Assembly (NCBI GenBank): GCA_017434755.1
Contig: JAFRER010000015.1
Coordinates: 97,222-161,221 of the forward strand
DNA from: Oscillospiraceae bacterium
Lineage (GTDB): Bacteria > Bacillota > Clostridia > Oscillospirales > Oscillospiraceae
Reading direction: 5' to 3'
Length of the DNA stretch: 64,000 nucleotides
The number at the start of each line of letters is the position of its first letter. Position 1 is the first letter of the stretch. This document shows positions 22,608 to 30,167 of this stretch, one piece after another. Below the pieces are notes generated by a model. The model worked only from the letters and a program-made list of their open reading frames with translations. It was not told the origin of the DNA and ran no database searches. The position numbers and the translations under genes were made by a program.

Positions 22608-22748
22608 ATAAAAAAGCCCATCGTATGATGGGCTTTAAAAGAAGATCCCGTATATCCCATCATTCAGGCTTTGGCACCTTACCTTACGGCAGGTTGTCGT
22701 GCGGTCAGCGGGCCTGTCCCTCGCGCACTCTTTATGGTAAGATCATTC
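22608..22748 (-). promoter_or_regulatory. SAM-I riboswitch with terminator
   Basis: The minus strand reads AAAGAG, GCGAGGGACAGGCCCGCTGA, GACAACCTGCC and AAGGTGCCAAAGCC in the order and spacing of the S-box core. A terminator follows: AAAGCCCATC-ATAC-GATGGGCTTT with TTTATTTG (22608-22637). ATGATGGG, located between the core and the P1 3' side, is complementary to CCCATCAT in the terminator 5' arm, giving the expected antiterminator. SAM binding should therefore switch the downstream amidohydrolase gene off. Confidence 0.93.
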
Positions 22749-22864
22749 TATCATATCCGGGCGGAAAAGGAAAGTCCCGGATGCAGATGTCCTGTATCAT
22801 CCTCTGTTTGACATCACAGGAGGAGTGTTTTATTATTCTTGTGAAAACGAAGGGAGCGGCGCAG

Positions 22865-23545
22865 ATGAGTATATCCAAGACCGATTTCATGCGGGGAATG
22901 CAGTGCCCGAAGATGCTTTGGCTCGACGCGCACAGACCCGAACTGAAGGTGATCCCTCCGGAAACGCAGAGGCGGCTTGACAGAGGGAATGAGTTCGGAG
23001 ATAAGGCCATGGCGATGTTCGGCCCTTTCGAGGAGATGACGGCATATATACCCGGCACCAAGTATCTCGATAAGCGCAAAATGGTGCAGAAGACAAAGGA
23101 TGCCATCCGGAGAGGTGTGGAGAACATCTGCGAGGCGTCTTTTGACCACGACGGTGATTTCTGCGCAGTGGATATCCTGCACAGGGTCGATGAGGGAGTA
23201 TGGGAGCTTTACGAGGTGAAGGATTCTCCTGAGGTGAAGCAGCAGTTCATAGATGACGCGGGATACCAGGCCTGGGTGCTGGACAAATGCGGAATCCAGC
23301 TCGACGGGGTGTTTGTGGTGTATCACTATGACGACGAGGTCGATCCCTTTGAACCCGTGGACGTGACTGAAGAGGCTGTAGAATTTGCGCACGTGGTGAA
23401 TGAGAACATAGAACGACTGAAAGCTGTGAAGGAGTCGAAGACTGAGATCACGATCCCTATGGGAGAGCAGTGTTCCAAACCCTACGGATGCTGGTACTGC
23501 GGATACTGTGAAAAACTGGCCCGGCAGAGTTCACTTTTTGACTGA
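22865..23545 (+). CDS. Stand-alone PD-(D/E)XK nuclease-like protein with Cas4-type cysteines
   Basis: A 226-residue protein. An N-terminal SKTDFMRGMQCPKMLWLDAH resembles the start of DUF2779/Cas4-like proteins. A PD-(D/E)XK core follows (CAVDILHR with Asp, then LYEVKDS with Glu-x-Lys). The C-terminal triad CSKPYGCWYCGYC, with the N-terminal Cys, matches the four-cysteine iron-sulfur arrangement of Cas4 and AddB. No cas genes or repeats are nearby, so CRISPR involvement is unlikely. ATG at 22865 is chosen because residues upstream lie in the riboswitch promoter area. It is divergent from the riboswitch gene. Confidence 0.75.
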   Translation: MSISKTDFMRGMQCPKMLWLDAHRPELKVIPPETQRRLDRGNEFGDKAMAMFGPFEEMTAYIPGTKYLDKRKMVQKTKDAIRRGVENICEASFDHDGDFCAVDILHRVDEGVWELYEVKDSPEVKQQFIDDAGYQAWVLDKCGIQLDGVFVVYHYDDEVDPFEPVDVTEEAVEFAHVVNENIERLKAVKESKTEITIPMGEQCSKPYGCWYCGYCEKLARQSSLFD

Positions 23546-23563
23546 GCGTACAGGGAGGAACAA

Positions 23564-23869
23564 ATGAAGAGAAAGATCCTGATCATCATCGCCGTTATCC
23601 TTGCACTCTTGATAACAGCACTGATCGTGTTCAGCGTCAGTTACCGGCGGATAACGGTCGTTTCCGGAAAACAGTTTGTGGATAAATGTCCGGCTTATGC
23701 CCGTCCCGGGCAGGAGGTCACCGTGACAACCGCAGTTGTTTCAGACGGGGAACTCTATGTGAACGGAGCAGACGGAAGCTATGTACGGCCCGGTGTATAT
23801 GTGTTCACCATGCCGGATGAGAACGTTCAGCTGAAAGTGACTGTCATTGCGTTCACGGACGGAGCGTGA
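23564..23869 (+). CDS. Small membrane-anchored extracellular protein
   Basis: A 101-residue protein with one N-terminal hydrophobic helix (ILIIIAVILALLITALIVF) and an extracellular beta-rich domain. The ending VRPGVYVFTMPDENVQLKV resembles short repeats common in clostridial surface proteins. GGAGG is 6 bases before the ATG and the gap to the nuclease gene is 18 bases, so they may be cotranscribed. Function unknown. Confidence 0.7.
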   Translation: MKRKILIIIAVILALLITALIVFSVSYRRITVVSGKQFVDKCPAYARPGQEVTVTTAVVSDGELYVNGADGSYVRPGVYVFTMPDENVQLKVTVIAFTDGA

Positions 23870-23883
23870 CAGAATGAAAGAAC

Positions 23884-23930
23884 AAACATCCCCGCAGGAC
23901 AAAGCTGCGGGGATGTTTCCCTTTTTATTT
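23884..23930. terminator. Bidirectional terminator
   Basis: AAACATCCCCGCAG pairs with CTGCGGGGATGTTT (23884-23918) and is followed by CCCTTTTTATTT on the plus strand; A-rich sequence on the other side could serve the minus-strand gene ending at 23933. Confidence 0.88.
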
Positions 23931-23932
23931 GC

Positions 23933-24436
23933 TTATTTCCTTACAAAACGGATCTGACAGGTGGAGTCGCCGCGGGCTATGGTCGCGGGGAGCTCGAGCT
24001 GACACCCGAAGCTTTCCGCGATCCCGCGGTCGCCGCACATGGCGTGGTCGCAGAGAAGGCGTATCTCCTCATCGCTGCAGCCCTGTTTCTGCCAGGCTTT
24101 TACCAGCGGGCAGTAGTGGAAGTCAATATCCAGATGGTCGTCATCGCAGCGTTTGATATCCATCTCAAAGACCCACTGCGCAAACTTTGAGAAAAGCGTT
24201 TTCTTCAGTCCTCTGAGGGAGGATCCGCCTCCGGCTTTTTTTCGGAGGTTGGCGCCTTGATACAGACCGCAGCGGTGTATCGCCTCCGGAGCATATTCCT
24301 CGGGCGCGAGGCCTTTTTTCTTCGCCTCATCGCACAGAAGATACATCCACAATGCGCGGTGCTCCAGCTGCTCCCGTATGGCGACGATCAGCGGGTTCTT
24401 TATCTTCGGTTCGTTGTTTATTGCGGGCATGATCAT
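23933..24436 (-). CDS. L-2-amino-thiazoline-4-carboxylate hydrolase-family protein
   Basis: A 167-residue protein whose C-terminal half (FHYCPLVKAWQKQGCSDEEI, LCDHAMCGDRGIAESFGC) follows the ATC hydrolase-like family. The founding Pseudomonas enzyme opens the thiazoline ring on the route to L-cysteine, but many clostridial members lack a known substrate. The conserved His and Cys residues of that motif are present. Its ATG overlaps the stop of the upstream membrane protein by 4 bases; an ATG two codons later is an alternative. Confidence 0.7.
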   Translation of the reverse strand: MIMPAINNEPKIKNPLIVAIREQLEHRALWMYLLCDEAKKKGLAPEEYAPEAIHRCGLYQGANLRKKAGGGSSLRGLKKTLFSKFAQWVFEMDIKRCDDDHLDIDFHYCPLVKAWQKQGCSDEEIRLLCDHAMCGDRGIAESFGCQLELPATIARGDSTCQIRFVRK

Positions 24437-24894
24437 TCCCCGGTATCGTCCGTTTCGGCTTCTGCGGCGGCTTCCGCCTCTTCCTGCTTCATGATGATCC
24501 TTCCTCTTACGTAGGTTATCACAAGAGCGCCTACGACAAGGCCGATAAAGAAGGTAAGGATCGGACTGACTCCGCTGAGGAAGCCTCCTGATTTGGCGGA
24601 AGCTGTTGCAGCCGTTGCCGTGGAAGAGGCGGATGCGGTTTCTGTTGAGCCCCCGTCAGCCAGCGTGGGCGGATTGCACTTGGAACAGGGTTCGAGGCCT
24701 GCTTTCACCGCTTCGGCGAGAGTGATCTCTATGGAGTCTTTGCCGTTCAGCTGGGAGCAGGTCATGGTGTGGTATTTCTTGCCGCTGGCTGTCCTGTATA
24801 CGAGGGTGTCGCCGGAAGCAGCGGCGGCGTATGCGGTGATTGCAAAAGCGATGATCAGAACGAGTGCGAGTAGGAGAGAAACAGTTTTTTTCAT
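24433..24894 (-). CDS. Exported protein with CxxC domain and C-terminal membrane helix
   Basis: A 153-residue protein. A signal peptide (VSLLLALVLIIAFAITAYA) is followed by a short domain, KYHTMTCSQLNGKDSI and LEPCSKCNPP, whose cysteine spacing resembles Ada-type zinc-binding or YhcR-associated small domains. A Ser/Thr/Ala-rich linker, one membrane helix (ILTFFIGLVVGALVITYV) and an acidic tail complete it. It is translationally coupled to the ATC-hydrolase-like gene. A palindrome overlaps its promoter region. Function unknown. Confidence 0.75.
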   Translation of the reverse strand: MKKTVSLLLALVLIIAFAITAYAAAASGDTLVYRTASGKKYHTMTCSQLNGKDSIEITLAEAVKAGLEPCSKCNPPTLADGGSTETASASSTATAATASAKSGGFLSGVSPILTFFIGLVVGALVITYVRGRIIMKQEEAEAAAEAETDDTGE

Positions 24895-24915
24895 AGGATC
24901 CTCCTGTATAACTTT

Positions 24916-24961
24916 TCGTATAAGATACGAGTATTATATATAAAACATCGGAGGAAAACAA
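24916..24961 (-). promoter_or_regulatory. Promoter with downstream palindrome
   Basis: TTGTTT (24956-24961), a 17-base spacer and TATAAT (24933-24938) on the minus strand are followed directly by the 15-base palindrome TCGTATAAGATACGA (24916-24930), a likely repressor site for the coupled genes at 23933-24894. Confidence 0.65.
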
Positions 24962-24990
24962 CGGAAAAACCCGCCTGCACGAGAAAAAGA

Positions 24991-25020
24991 TTGACAGCAG
25001 AGCACAGGGTAAATTATGAT
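24991..25020 (+). promoter_or_regulatory. Promoter of the EamA-family transporter gene
   Basis: Perfect TTGACA (24991-24996), 18-base spacer, TATGAT (25015-25020), 35 bases before the ATG. Confidence 0.78.
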
Positions 25021-25054
25021 GTCGAAAACAAAAAGCTGAGAAGGGAGGACGGCT

Positions 25055-25942
25055 ATGAAACTATTTAAGGATCCTCGGGCGATGATGGCGATTTCTATGG
25101 CGGTGTTCGGTACGATAGGCTTCTTTGTCCGGAACATCTCCGTCTCATCGGGAGAGCTTGCGCTTTACAGGGCGGTGCTTGCGGCGCTGCTCATCGGAGC
25201 CTATCTGCTGATCACAAAGCAGAGGATCCCTTTCCGGCAGATCGGAAAGGAAGCGGTCATTCTGCTGCTCTCCGGTGCCGTGATGGGCGTGAACTGGATC
25301 CTTTTCTTCCAGGCCTTCAAATACACCACGGTCTCTCTGGCTACGCTCAGCTATTACTTTGCTCCGGTCATAGTCACGGTGGCCTCGACCGTACTGTTTC
25401 GGGAAAAACTCACGGGAAGACAGATCCTTTGCTTCGTCATGTCCACAATCGGCCTTGTGCTCATTACGGGCACGGTGGGCTTAAGCGGAGGGAGCGATAT
25501 TATCGGCGTCCTCTTCGGAATCGGCGCCGCCTTTCTCTATGCCACCGTCATCCTGCTCAACAAGTTCATAAAGAACGTGGACGGGATCCACAGGACATTG
25601 CTGCAGTTTTTCGCTGCAATCGTGGTGCTCGCACCCTATGTGGCCCTCACAGGCGGCAGTACGCTCGGCACGATGGACGGGAAAGGTTGGATATGCCTGC
25701 TCGTGATCGGACTTGTTCACACGGGAGTCTTCTACTGTGTGTATTTCTCGGCTATGAAAGATTTGCCAGGTCAGAAAACGGCGATCCTGAGTTATATTGA
25801 CCCGCTGGTGGCCGTGATCGTTTCCGTGGCCATCCTGGGCGAGCCCATCACACTCCTGCAGGCGATAGGCGGTCTGCTGATCCTCGGCTTCACGCTGCTG
25901 AACGAACTTTCACCGGGAACTGCCTCCGAAAATGAGAAATAA
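25055..25942 (+). CDS. EamA/DMT-family transporter
   Basis: A 295-residue integral membrane protein with ten predicted helices in two EamA repeats: FGTIGFFVRNISVSSGELAL in the first, and LYATVILLNKFIKNV and YIDPLVAVIVSVAILGE in the second. DMT exporters and importers handle amino acids, nucleosides or small metabolites; the substrate is not predictable. GGAGG lies 8 bases before the ATG. Single-gene transcript with its own promoter and terminator. Confidence 0.9.
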   Translation: MKLFKDPRAMMAISMAVFGTIGFFVRNISVSSGELALYRAVLAALLIGAYLLITKQRIPFRQIGKEAVILLLSGAVMGVNWILFFQAFKYTTVSLATLSYYFAPVIVTVASTVLFREKLTGRQILCFVMSTIGLVLITGTVGLSGGSDIIGVLFGIGAAFLYATVILLNKFIKNVDGIHRTLLQFFAAIVVLAPYVALTGGSTLGTMDGKGWICLLVIGLVHTGVFYCVYFSAMKDLPGQKTAILSYIDPLVAVIVSVAILGEPITLLQAIGGLLILGFTLLNELSPGTASENEK

Positions 25943-25950
25943 ACAGGATA

Positions 25951-25990
25951 TAAAAAAGACAGAACCGTTGACGGTTCTGTCTTTTTTATA
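25951..25990. terminator. Bidirectional terminator
   Basis: AGACAGAACCGT pairs with ACGGTTCTGTCT (25957-25982), with A6 before and T6 after, between the transporter gene and the convergent surface protein gene. Confidence 0.9.
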
Positions 25991-26000
25991 TCCGGAATGA

Positions 26001-27455
26001 TCAGCCGAGGAGATTCAGCAGTCTTTTGAACAGCCGGTTTCTTACGGTGATCTCACAGCTGTCGGATGCAAAACCGTCTTCCGTTTCCGCACGGATGACA
26101 ACGTGGCCTTTGCTTTTGGCGGTGACGGTACCGTTTTCATCCACAGAGGCAACAGTCGGATCGGAACTTGTCCAGATGACGGACCCCGCGGTGGCGTTTG
26201 CAGGAAGCACCTCGGCACTGAGTTTGAGTGTGTCACCCGAATCAAGCAGAACTGCATGCTGATCAAGTTTGCAGCTCACGGAGGCGACAAGCGCCGGAAC
26301 AGAGCGGTTTTCAATCTCTTTTCCGCAGACGGTGCAGCGCAGCCGCTCCGAGCCTTCCTTGTCATATGTGGGCTTTTTGACTGTCTCCCACTCTCCGGGC
26401 GTGTGCCGCGGAGGTGTGTAGTTTTCAACAGTACTGTACCCGCAGCCTGTGCAGGTGCGTACGGTGAAGCCCCAGGTGCTGCAGCCGGGGAGGGTCGTTT
26501 CCTCCTCGTAATGCGGAGAAGAGCACATCTCCGGCGAGAGAATCGTATTGTAATCCCATGTTTCGCGCCGTTCGAAGTTATCCGTGTTGCCGTGGAAATA
26601 ATAGGGCATCTGCAGGTATTCGCCGAAAGCCGGTCCACAGTAGGCACGGCGGTCCGGGTTATCCTCAAAAAAACTGATAAAGCCGTTTATCACATTGTCG
26701 CAGACGGAATTCGCAGCTGTCTGCATGTCGCAGGCATAGTACATTCCGACGAGGCCGCCGTCATGCACGTAGCCCCGGCAGGAGTCATACCCGCGGACAG
26801 TCACATCGTTCCCGTCTATGTCAGCAGCGCCGCAGGCGAGTACGCCGCCCATGAACTGCTCGCATCGTGAGGCAGTGTTTCTGTCTTCAAAGATAAGCTC
26901 CGTATCGGTCACGCAGTCTTTCACTGTTCCGCAGCCGTATCCCACGATACCGCCGATTCCTGTCATAACGGCATGGTTTATCAGACTGATGTGTGCCTCC
27001 ACAGTGCAGCCGCTTATAGAGCCCCCGTCCATATAGCCTGTGATGCCGCCTGCAAAGCAGTGTTCTGCGGTGTCTAAGCTGATGCGCTCGCCTTTGAGCT
27101 TGAGATCCGAGACCTCTCCGCCTTCGAGCACGGAAAAGAGGCCAGCAAAGACAGTGTCGTACGGCTTGAGGTTGCCGTCTCTGGCGGTGCGGACCGCCTC
27201 TCCGGGAGAAGACACCGTCAGATTATAGATCGTATGGCCCTTCCCATTGAATCTGCCGCTGAACGGAAGAGGATTCCAGTCGATCCCGGCCATGTCTATA
27301 TCGGCTTCAAGGGAATAACTGCCGGACGGATCATTACGAATCGCGAGCAGACCGTCGGCATCGCTGATTGTTATGGAAGCGGGTGCTGCAAATGCAGCCG
27401 AACAGTTCAAAATCAGAATCAGCAGCGCTATGATAAGTGATAATGCTCTTTTCAT
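26001..27455 (-). CDS. Secreted cell-surface protein with GLUG-like repeats and Ig-like domain
   Basis: A 484-residue exported protein with a signal peptide (ALSLIIALLILILNCSAAFA). The next 300 residues carry GLUG-like beta-solenoid units (FNGKGHTIYNLTV, GGITGYMDGGSISGC, GGIVGYGCGTVKDC). A short Cys segment follows (RTCTGCGYS, RCTVCGKE), and a C-terminal BIG2-type Ig domain (VLPANATAGSVIWTSSDPTV). Such proteins are usually cell-wall or matrix components; no sortase motif is seen. GAGG lies 9 bases before the ATG. Confidence 0.8.
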   Translation of the reverse strand: MKRALSLIIALLILILNCSAAFAAPASITISDADGLLAIRNDPSGSYSLEADIDMAGIDWNPLPFSGRFNGKGHTIYNLTVSSPGEAVRTARDGNLKPYDTVFAGLFSVLEGGEVSDLKLKGERISLDTAEHCFAGGITGYMDGGSISGCTVEAHISLINHAVMTGIGGIVGYGCGTVKDCVTDTELIFEDRNTASRCEQFMGGVLACGAADIDGNDVTVRGYDSCRGYVHDGGLVGMYYACDMQTAANSVCDNVINGFISFFEDNPDRRAYCGPAFGEYLQMPYYFHGNTDNFERRETWDYNTILSPEMCSSPHYEEETTLPGCSTWGFTVRTCTGCGYSTVENYTPPRHTPGEWETVKKPTYDKEGSERLRCTVCGKEIENRSVPALVASVSCKLDQHAVLLDSGDTLKLSAEVLPANATAGSVIWTSSDPTVASVDENGTVTAKSKGHVVIRAETEDGFASDSCEITVRNRLFKRLLNLLG

Positions 27456-27477
27456 TCAAAGACCTCGCGGAGATCAT

Positions 27478-27509
27478 TTGACCGCCCGCCCCGAAGGACG
27501 GACGGTCAA
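27478..27509. repeat. Long perfect hairpin with tetraloop
   Basis: A 14-base inverted repeat (TTGACCGCCCGCCC against GGACGGACGGTCAA, counting G-U pairs on the minus strand) encloses a 4-base loop that reads TTCG on the minus strand. It lies just downstream of the aldo/keto reductase gene and upstream of the surface protein gene. No T run follows, so it is not a standard terminator; it may protect the 3' end of the transcript. Confidence 0.6.
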
Positions 27510-27532
27510 GTCCAATTATTCTCTCATTAAGC

Positions 27533-28636
27533 TTATTTGTCAAGGAAGGCGGACGCTTTTTCAAGGATATCAGGAATAGCTATATGCTGCGGACAGACGC
27601 CGGCGCACTGGCCGCACTTGATACAGTCAGTGAGCTTACCGCTGCCGTCCTGCTGTTCTCTGCCGTACATGAAGTGGGCGCCGGGGTGGTCGCCGTAGAC
27701 GAGAAGAGCATTGTAGATTTTCATCATTCCCGGAATGTTGATCTTAGCCGGGCAGCCTTCGCAGCAGTAGCGGCATGCGGTGCAGGGGACCGTGGGAACG
27801 GCGAGCAGTTCCTCGCGGCAGGCCTTCATGGCCTCCTGCTCTGCCTCGGTGAGCGGCCGGATATCGGCGAAAGTCTTCGTGTTCTCATCCATCTGCTCCA
27901 AAGTGTTCATACCGGAGAGGATGGTCTTCACTCCCTCAAGACTGCCCACCCAGCGCAGCGCATAGCTTGCAACGGAAGCGCCCGTGCCCAGTGCTTCGAG
28001 CTTTGCCTTGGCTTCGGGACGAATGAGGGCAAGGGTACCTCCCTTGATGGGTTCCATAACGGTGACGCTCTTGCCGTGCCTGCGGACGGTGGCATACATC
28101 TCATTGGCGCGGACGTTGTCGTCAACCCAGTCCATGAAGTTGATCTGCAGCTGCACGAACTCCACTTCCGGATGCTCGGTCAGGACCTTCTCGAGAAGCG
28201 GCGGCTTGCCGTGACAGGAGAAGCCGAGATGCTTTATCTTACCCTCAGCGACCATCCTGTTTACAAAGGACCAGGCATCATATTTGTCAAAAACGGGCGC
28301 GCTGTCCTCGTTCACATTGTGCATGAGGTAATAATCGAAATAATCCACTCCAACGCGGCGAAGGCTCTCGTTAAAAAGATCTTCCGGGCTCCTGTCATCG
28401 CTCATGACCCAGGCAGGGAGCTTGTCCGCTATGGTGTAACGGTCGCGGGGGATGCGTTCAACAACTGCTTTCCGGAAGGCTTCCTCGCTGCCTTCGTAGA
28501 CGTATGCGGTGTCAAAATAGGTGAAACCCCTCTCGAGGAAGAGGTCTGCCATCTTTGCCAGAATATCGGTGTTGATCTTTCCGTCTTTGCGGGCCAGACG
28601 CATAAGGCCGAAGCCGAGTCCCGGTGATTCCTGCAT
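27533..28636 (-). CDS. Aldo/keto reductase with C-terminal ferredoxin domain
   Basis: A 367-residue protein. The N-terminal TIM barrel is an aldo/keto reductase (GFTYFDTAYVYEGSEE with catalytic Asp and Tyr, TIADKLPAW with Lys, YYLMHNV with His). The last 90 residues carry two cysteine motifs, CTACRYCCEGCP and CIKCGQCAGVCP, for two 4Fe-4S clusters. This fused form is common in anaerobic clostridia; the electron partner and substrate are unknown. GAGGGG precedes the ATG by 9 bases. It is probably transcribed separately from the gene upstream (70-base gap). Confidence 0.9.
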   Translation of the reverse strand: MQESPGLGFGLMRLARKDGKINTDILAKMADLFLERGFTYFDTAYVYEGSEEAFRKAVVERIPRDRYTIADKLPAWVMSDDRSPEDLFNESLRRVGVDYFDYYLMHNVNEDSAPVFDKYDAWSFVNRMVAEGKIKHLGFSCHGKPPLLEKVLTEHPEVEFVQLQINFMDWVDDNVRANEMYATVRRHGKSVTVMEPIKGGTLALIRPEAKAKLEALGTGASVASYALRWVGSLEGVKTILSGMNTLEQMDENTKTFADIRPLTEAEQEAMKACREELLAVPTVPCTACRYCCEGCPAKINIPGMMKIYNALLVYGDHPGAHFMYGREQQDGSGKLTDCIKCGQCAGVCPQHIAIPDILEKASAFLDK

Positions 28637-28706
28637 GCTTTTTAACCCCTCTCTTTTTTTAAATAATATAACAATAACTGAATTATATCACAAGAGGAAA
28701 GGAATG

Positions 28707-29366
28707 TCACGCGTTCATTTTTACAAGGAGTTCGGGGAGTTCATTCAAACTATGGATCATTCTGTCCGGGTGCGCTATCTGCATAAGATGTTCGGCAGAA
28801 AAGCTCGTATCTATGCCTATGGCGAGCATACCGGCGGCGAGGGCGGCCTTTATGCCGCTGGGGGCATCCTCCACCACCGCGCACTTCTCGGGAGCGCAGC
28901 CTACAAGTCCGGCCCCGGTGAGATAGATCTCGGGATCGGGCTTCTTGTTCTTTATGCGGTCGCCGGTGACGATGGCATGGAAAACGTCCTCCGTAACACC
29001 CATGGCCCTCAGATTATGGACTACTTTTCCTTTGTCTGCAGATGTACAGACAGCAATTTTAAAGCCGAGATCCCGCAGCTTGAAGAGAACAGACGGGATT
29101 TCCGGCGGTACAAAGGCTTCCGACTCGACATAGTCTCCATAGTGCGCATAGGCACTGTCCTTCATGGCAGTTACATATGTATGGCCGTATTTTTCCGCCA
29201 CACCGCCGATGTACAGGTCCTCACCGCGTCCCACGAAAGGAATGAAATCTTCAGGCTTTGCCTCTATGCCGAAATCGTGCAGGGCCATGATCCCGGCTTT
29301 TGCCATGAGCTCCTCGGAGTCTATGAGAACGCCGTCCATATCAAACAGAATCGCTTCGTATTTCAT
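28707..29366 (-). CDS. HAD-superfamily phosphatase/phosphomutase (beta-phosphoglucomutase-like)
   Basis: A 219-residue HAD subfamily IA hydrolase. It has the nucleophile motif LFDMDGVLIDSEE, motif II AVCTSADK, motif III KKPDPEIY and motif IV VVEDAPSGIKAA, with a helical cap between. The motif DxD with VLIDSE is shared by beta-phosphoglucomutases and sugar phosphatases; the cap does not settle which. GGAG lies 7 bases before the ATG and the gap to the SGNH gene is 33 bases, so it is likely in the same operon. Confidence 0.85.
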   Translation of the reverse strand: MKYEAILFDMDGVLIDSEELMAKAGIMALHDFGIEAKPEDFIPFVGRGEDLYIGGVAEKYGHTYVTAMKDSAYAHYGDYVESEAFVPPEIPSVLFKLRDLGFKIAVCTSADKGKVVHNLRAMGVTEDVFHAIVTGDRIKNKKPDPEIYLTGAGLVGCAPEKCAVVEDAPSGIKAALAAGMLAIGIDTSFSAEHLMQIAHPDRMIHSLNELPELLVKMNA

Positions 29367-29399
29367 TTTATATCTCCGCGACGATTAATCCGTTGTTTG

Positions 29400-30140
29400 T
29401 CAGAGTGATTCCAGAAAGCTTTTTATACGGCGGCTGAGGATGGTGTAGCCGGCTTTGTTCGGGTGTAGCCCGTCCGGGCAGTACTTTTCCGCGATCACGG
29501 GAACGGTCGGCTGCAGTCCGCTGCATGCGTAAAGGTCGAGCAGGGGAAGACTGTAGTACTCGGCTGCCCGGCGGATGGCCTTCACGTACTCGATCAGCGG
29601 CTTGCAGGGCACGAGCTTCGAACCATCTCCCAAAGGATTATCCTCATCGATGCGGTGCAGCGGCGTGCATATGACTATTTCCGCTGCAGGGTATTTCTCA
29701 ATCAGCATTCGGAAGAGCACATGCAGAGCTCCGCAGAAGGTACTGTCGTCGCGGTCGTCAAAAGAGCCGAAGGGAGCGTTGCCGTGGCCGAAATCGTTCG
29801 TTCCGCCGAAAACAATGACGATATCTGCATCCGGATCCATGCGGTCTGCACGGTCGCAGAAAGTATCCGGGAACATGTCGAACCGGCCGTCATCATGCTG
29901 GCGGGCGATCCTTGAACCGCAGATGCCGTAGTTGCGAGCTGCCGCAAGTCTGCACTCACTGCGCAGCACGTTCACGAACGAGCCTTCAAGACTGTCCGGG
30001 TCGATGCTGAGGAGAGGGTTGTCTTCCGGGGCAATTGAGGCCGGATCGAAATCCTCCGGCAGCTCGGGCAGATCCAGCAGTCCGAAGCCAAAGGTTATGC
30101 TGTCGCCGAGAAAATTGATCTTTCTTCCTTCCAGTTTCAT
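29400..30140 (-). CDS. SGNH/GDSL-family hydrolase
   Basis: A 246-residue esterase-fold protein. Block I is FLGDSITFGFG with the catalytic Ser, block III is VFGGTNDFGHG, and block V is CPDGLHPNKAGY with Asp and His. No signal peptide, so intracellular. GGAG lies 7 bases before the ATG. It sits 27 bases after an ABC exporter and before a HAD phosphatase. The ester substrate is not predictable. Confidence 0.88.
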   Translation of the reverse strand: MKLEGRKINFLGDSITFGFGLLDLPELPEDFDPASIAPEDNPLLSIDPDSLEGSFVNVLRSECRLAAARNYGICGSRIARQHDDGRFDMFPDTFCDRADRMDPDADIVIVFGGTNDFGHGNAPFGSFDDRDDSTFCGALHVLFRMLIEKYPAAEIVICTPLHRIDEDNPLGDGSKLVPCKPLIEYVKAIRRAAEYYSLPLLDLYACSGLQPTVPVIAEKYCPDGLHPNKAGYTILSRRIKSFLESL

Positions 30141-30167
30141 GTCATACTCCTTCTATCGTTTGTGAAA

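Noticed and set aside
22133-22864. Longer start for the Cas4-like gene
   Set aside because: The upstream part lies antisense to the amidohydrolase gene and across the SAM riboswitch; family similarity starts at 22865.
22865-23545. CRISPR-associated Cas4
   Set aside because: No repeats, cas1 or cas2 nearby, and the N-terminal part resembles DUF2779-type proteins.
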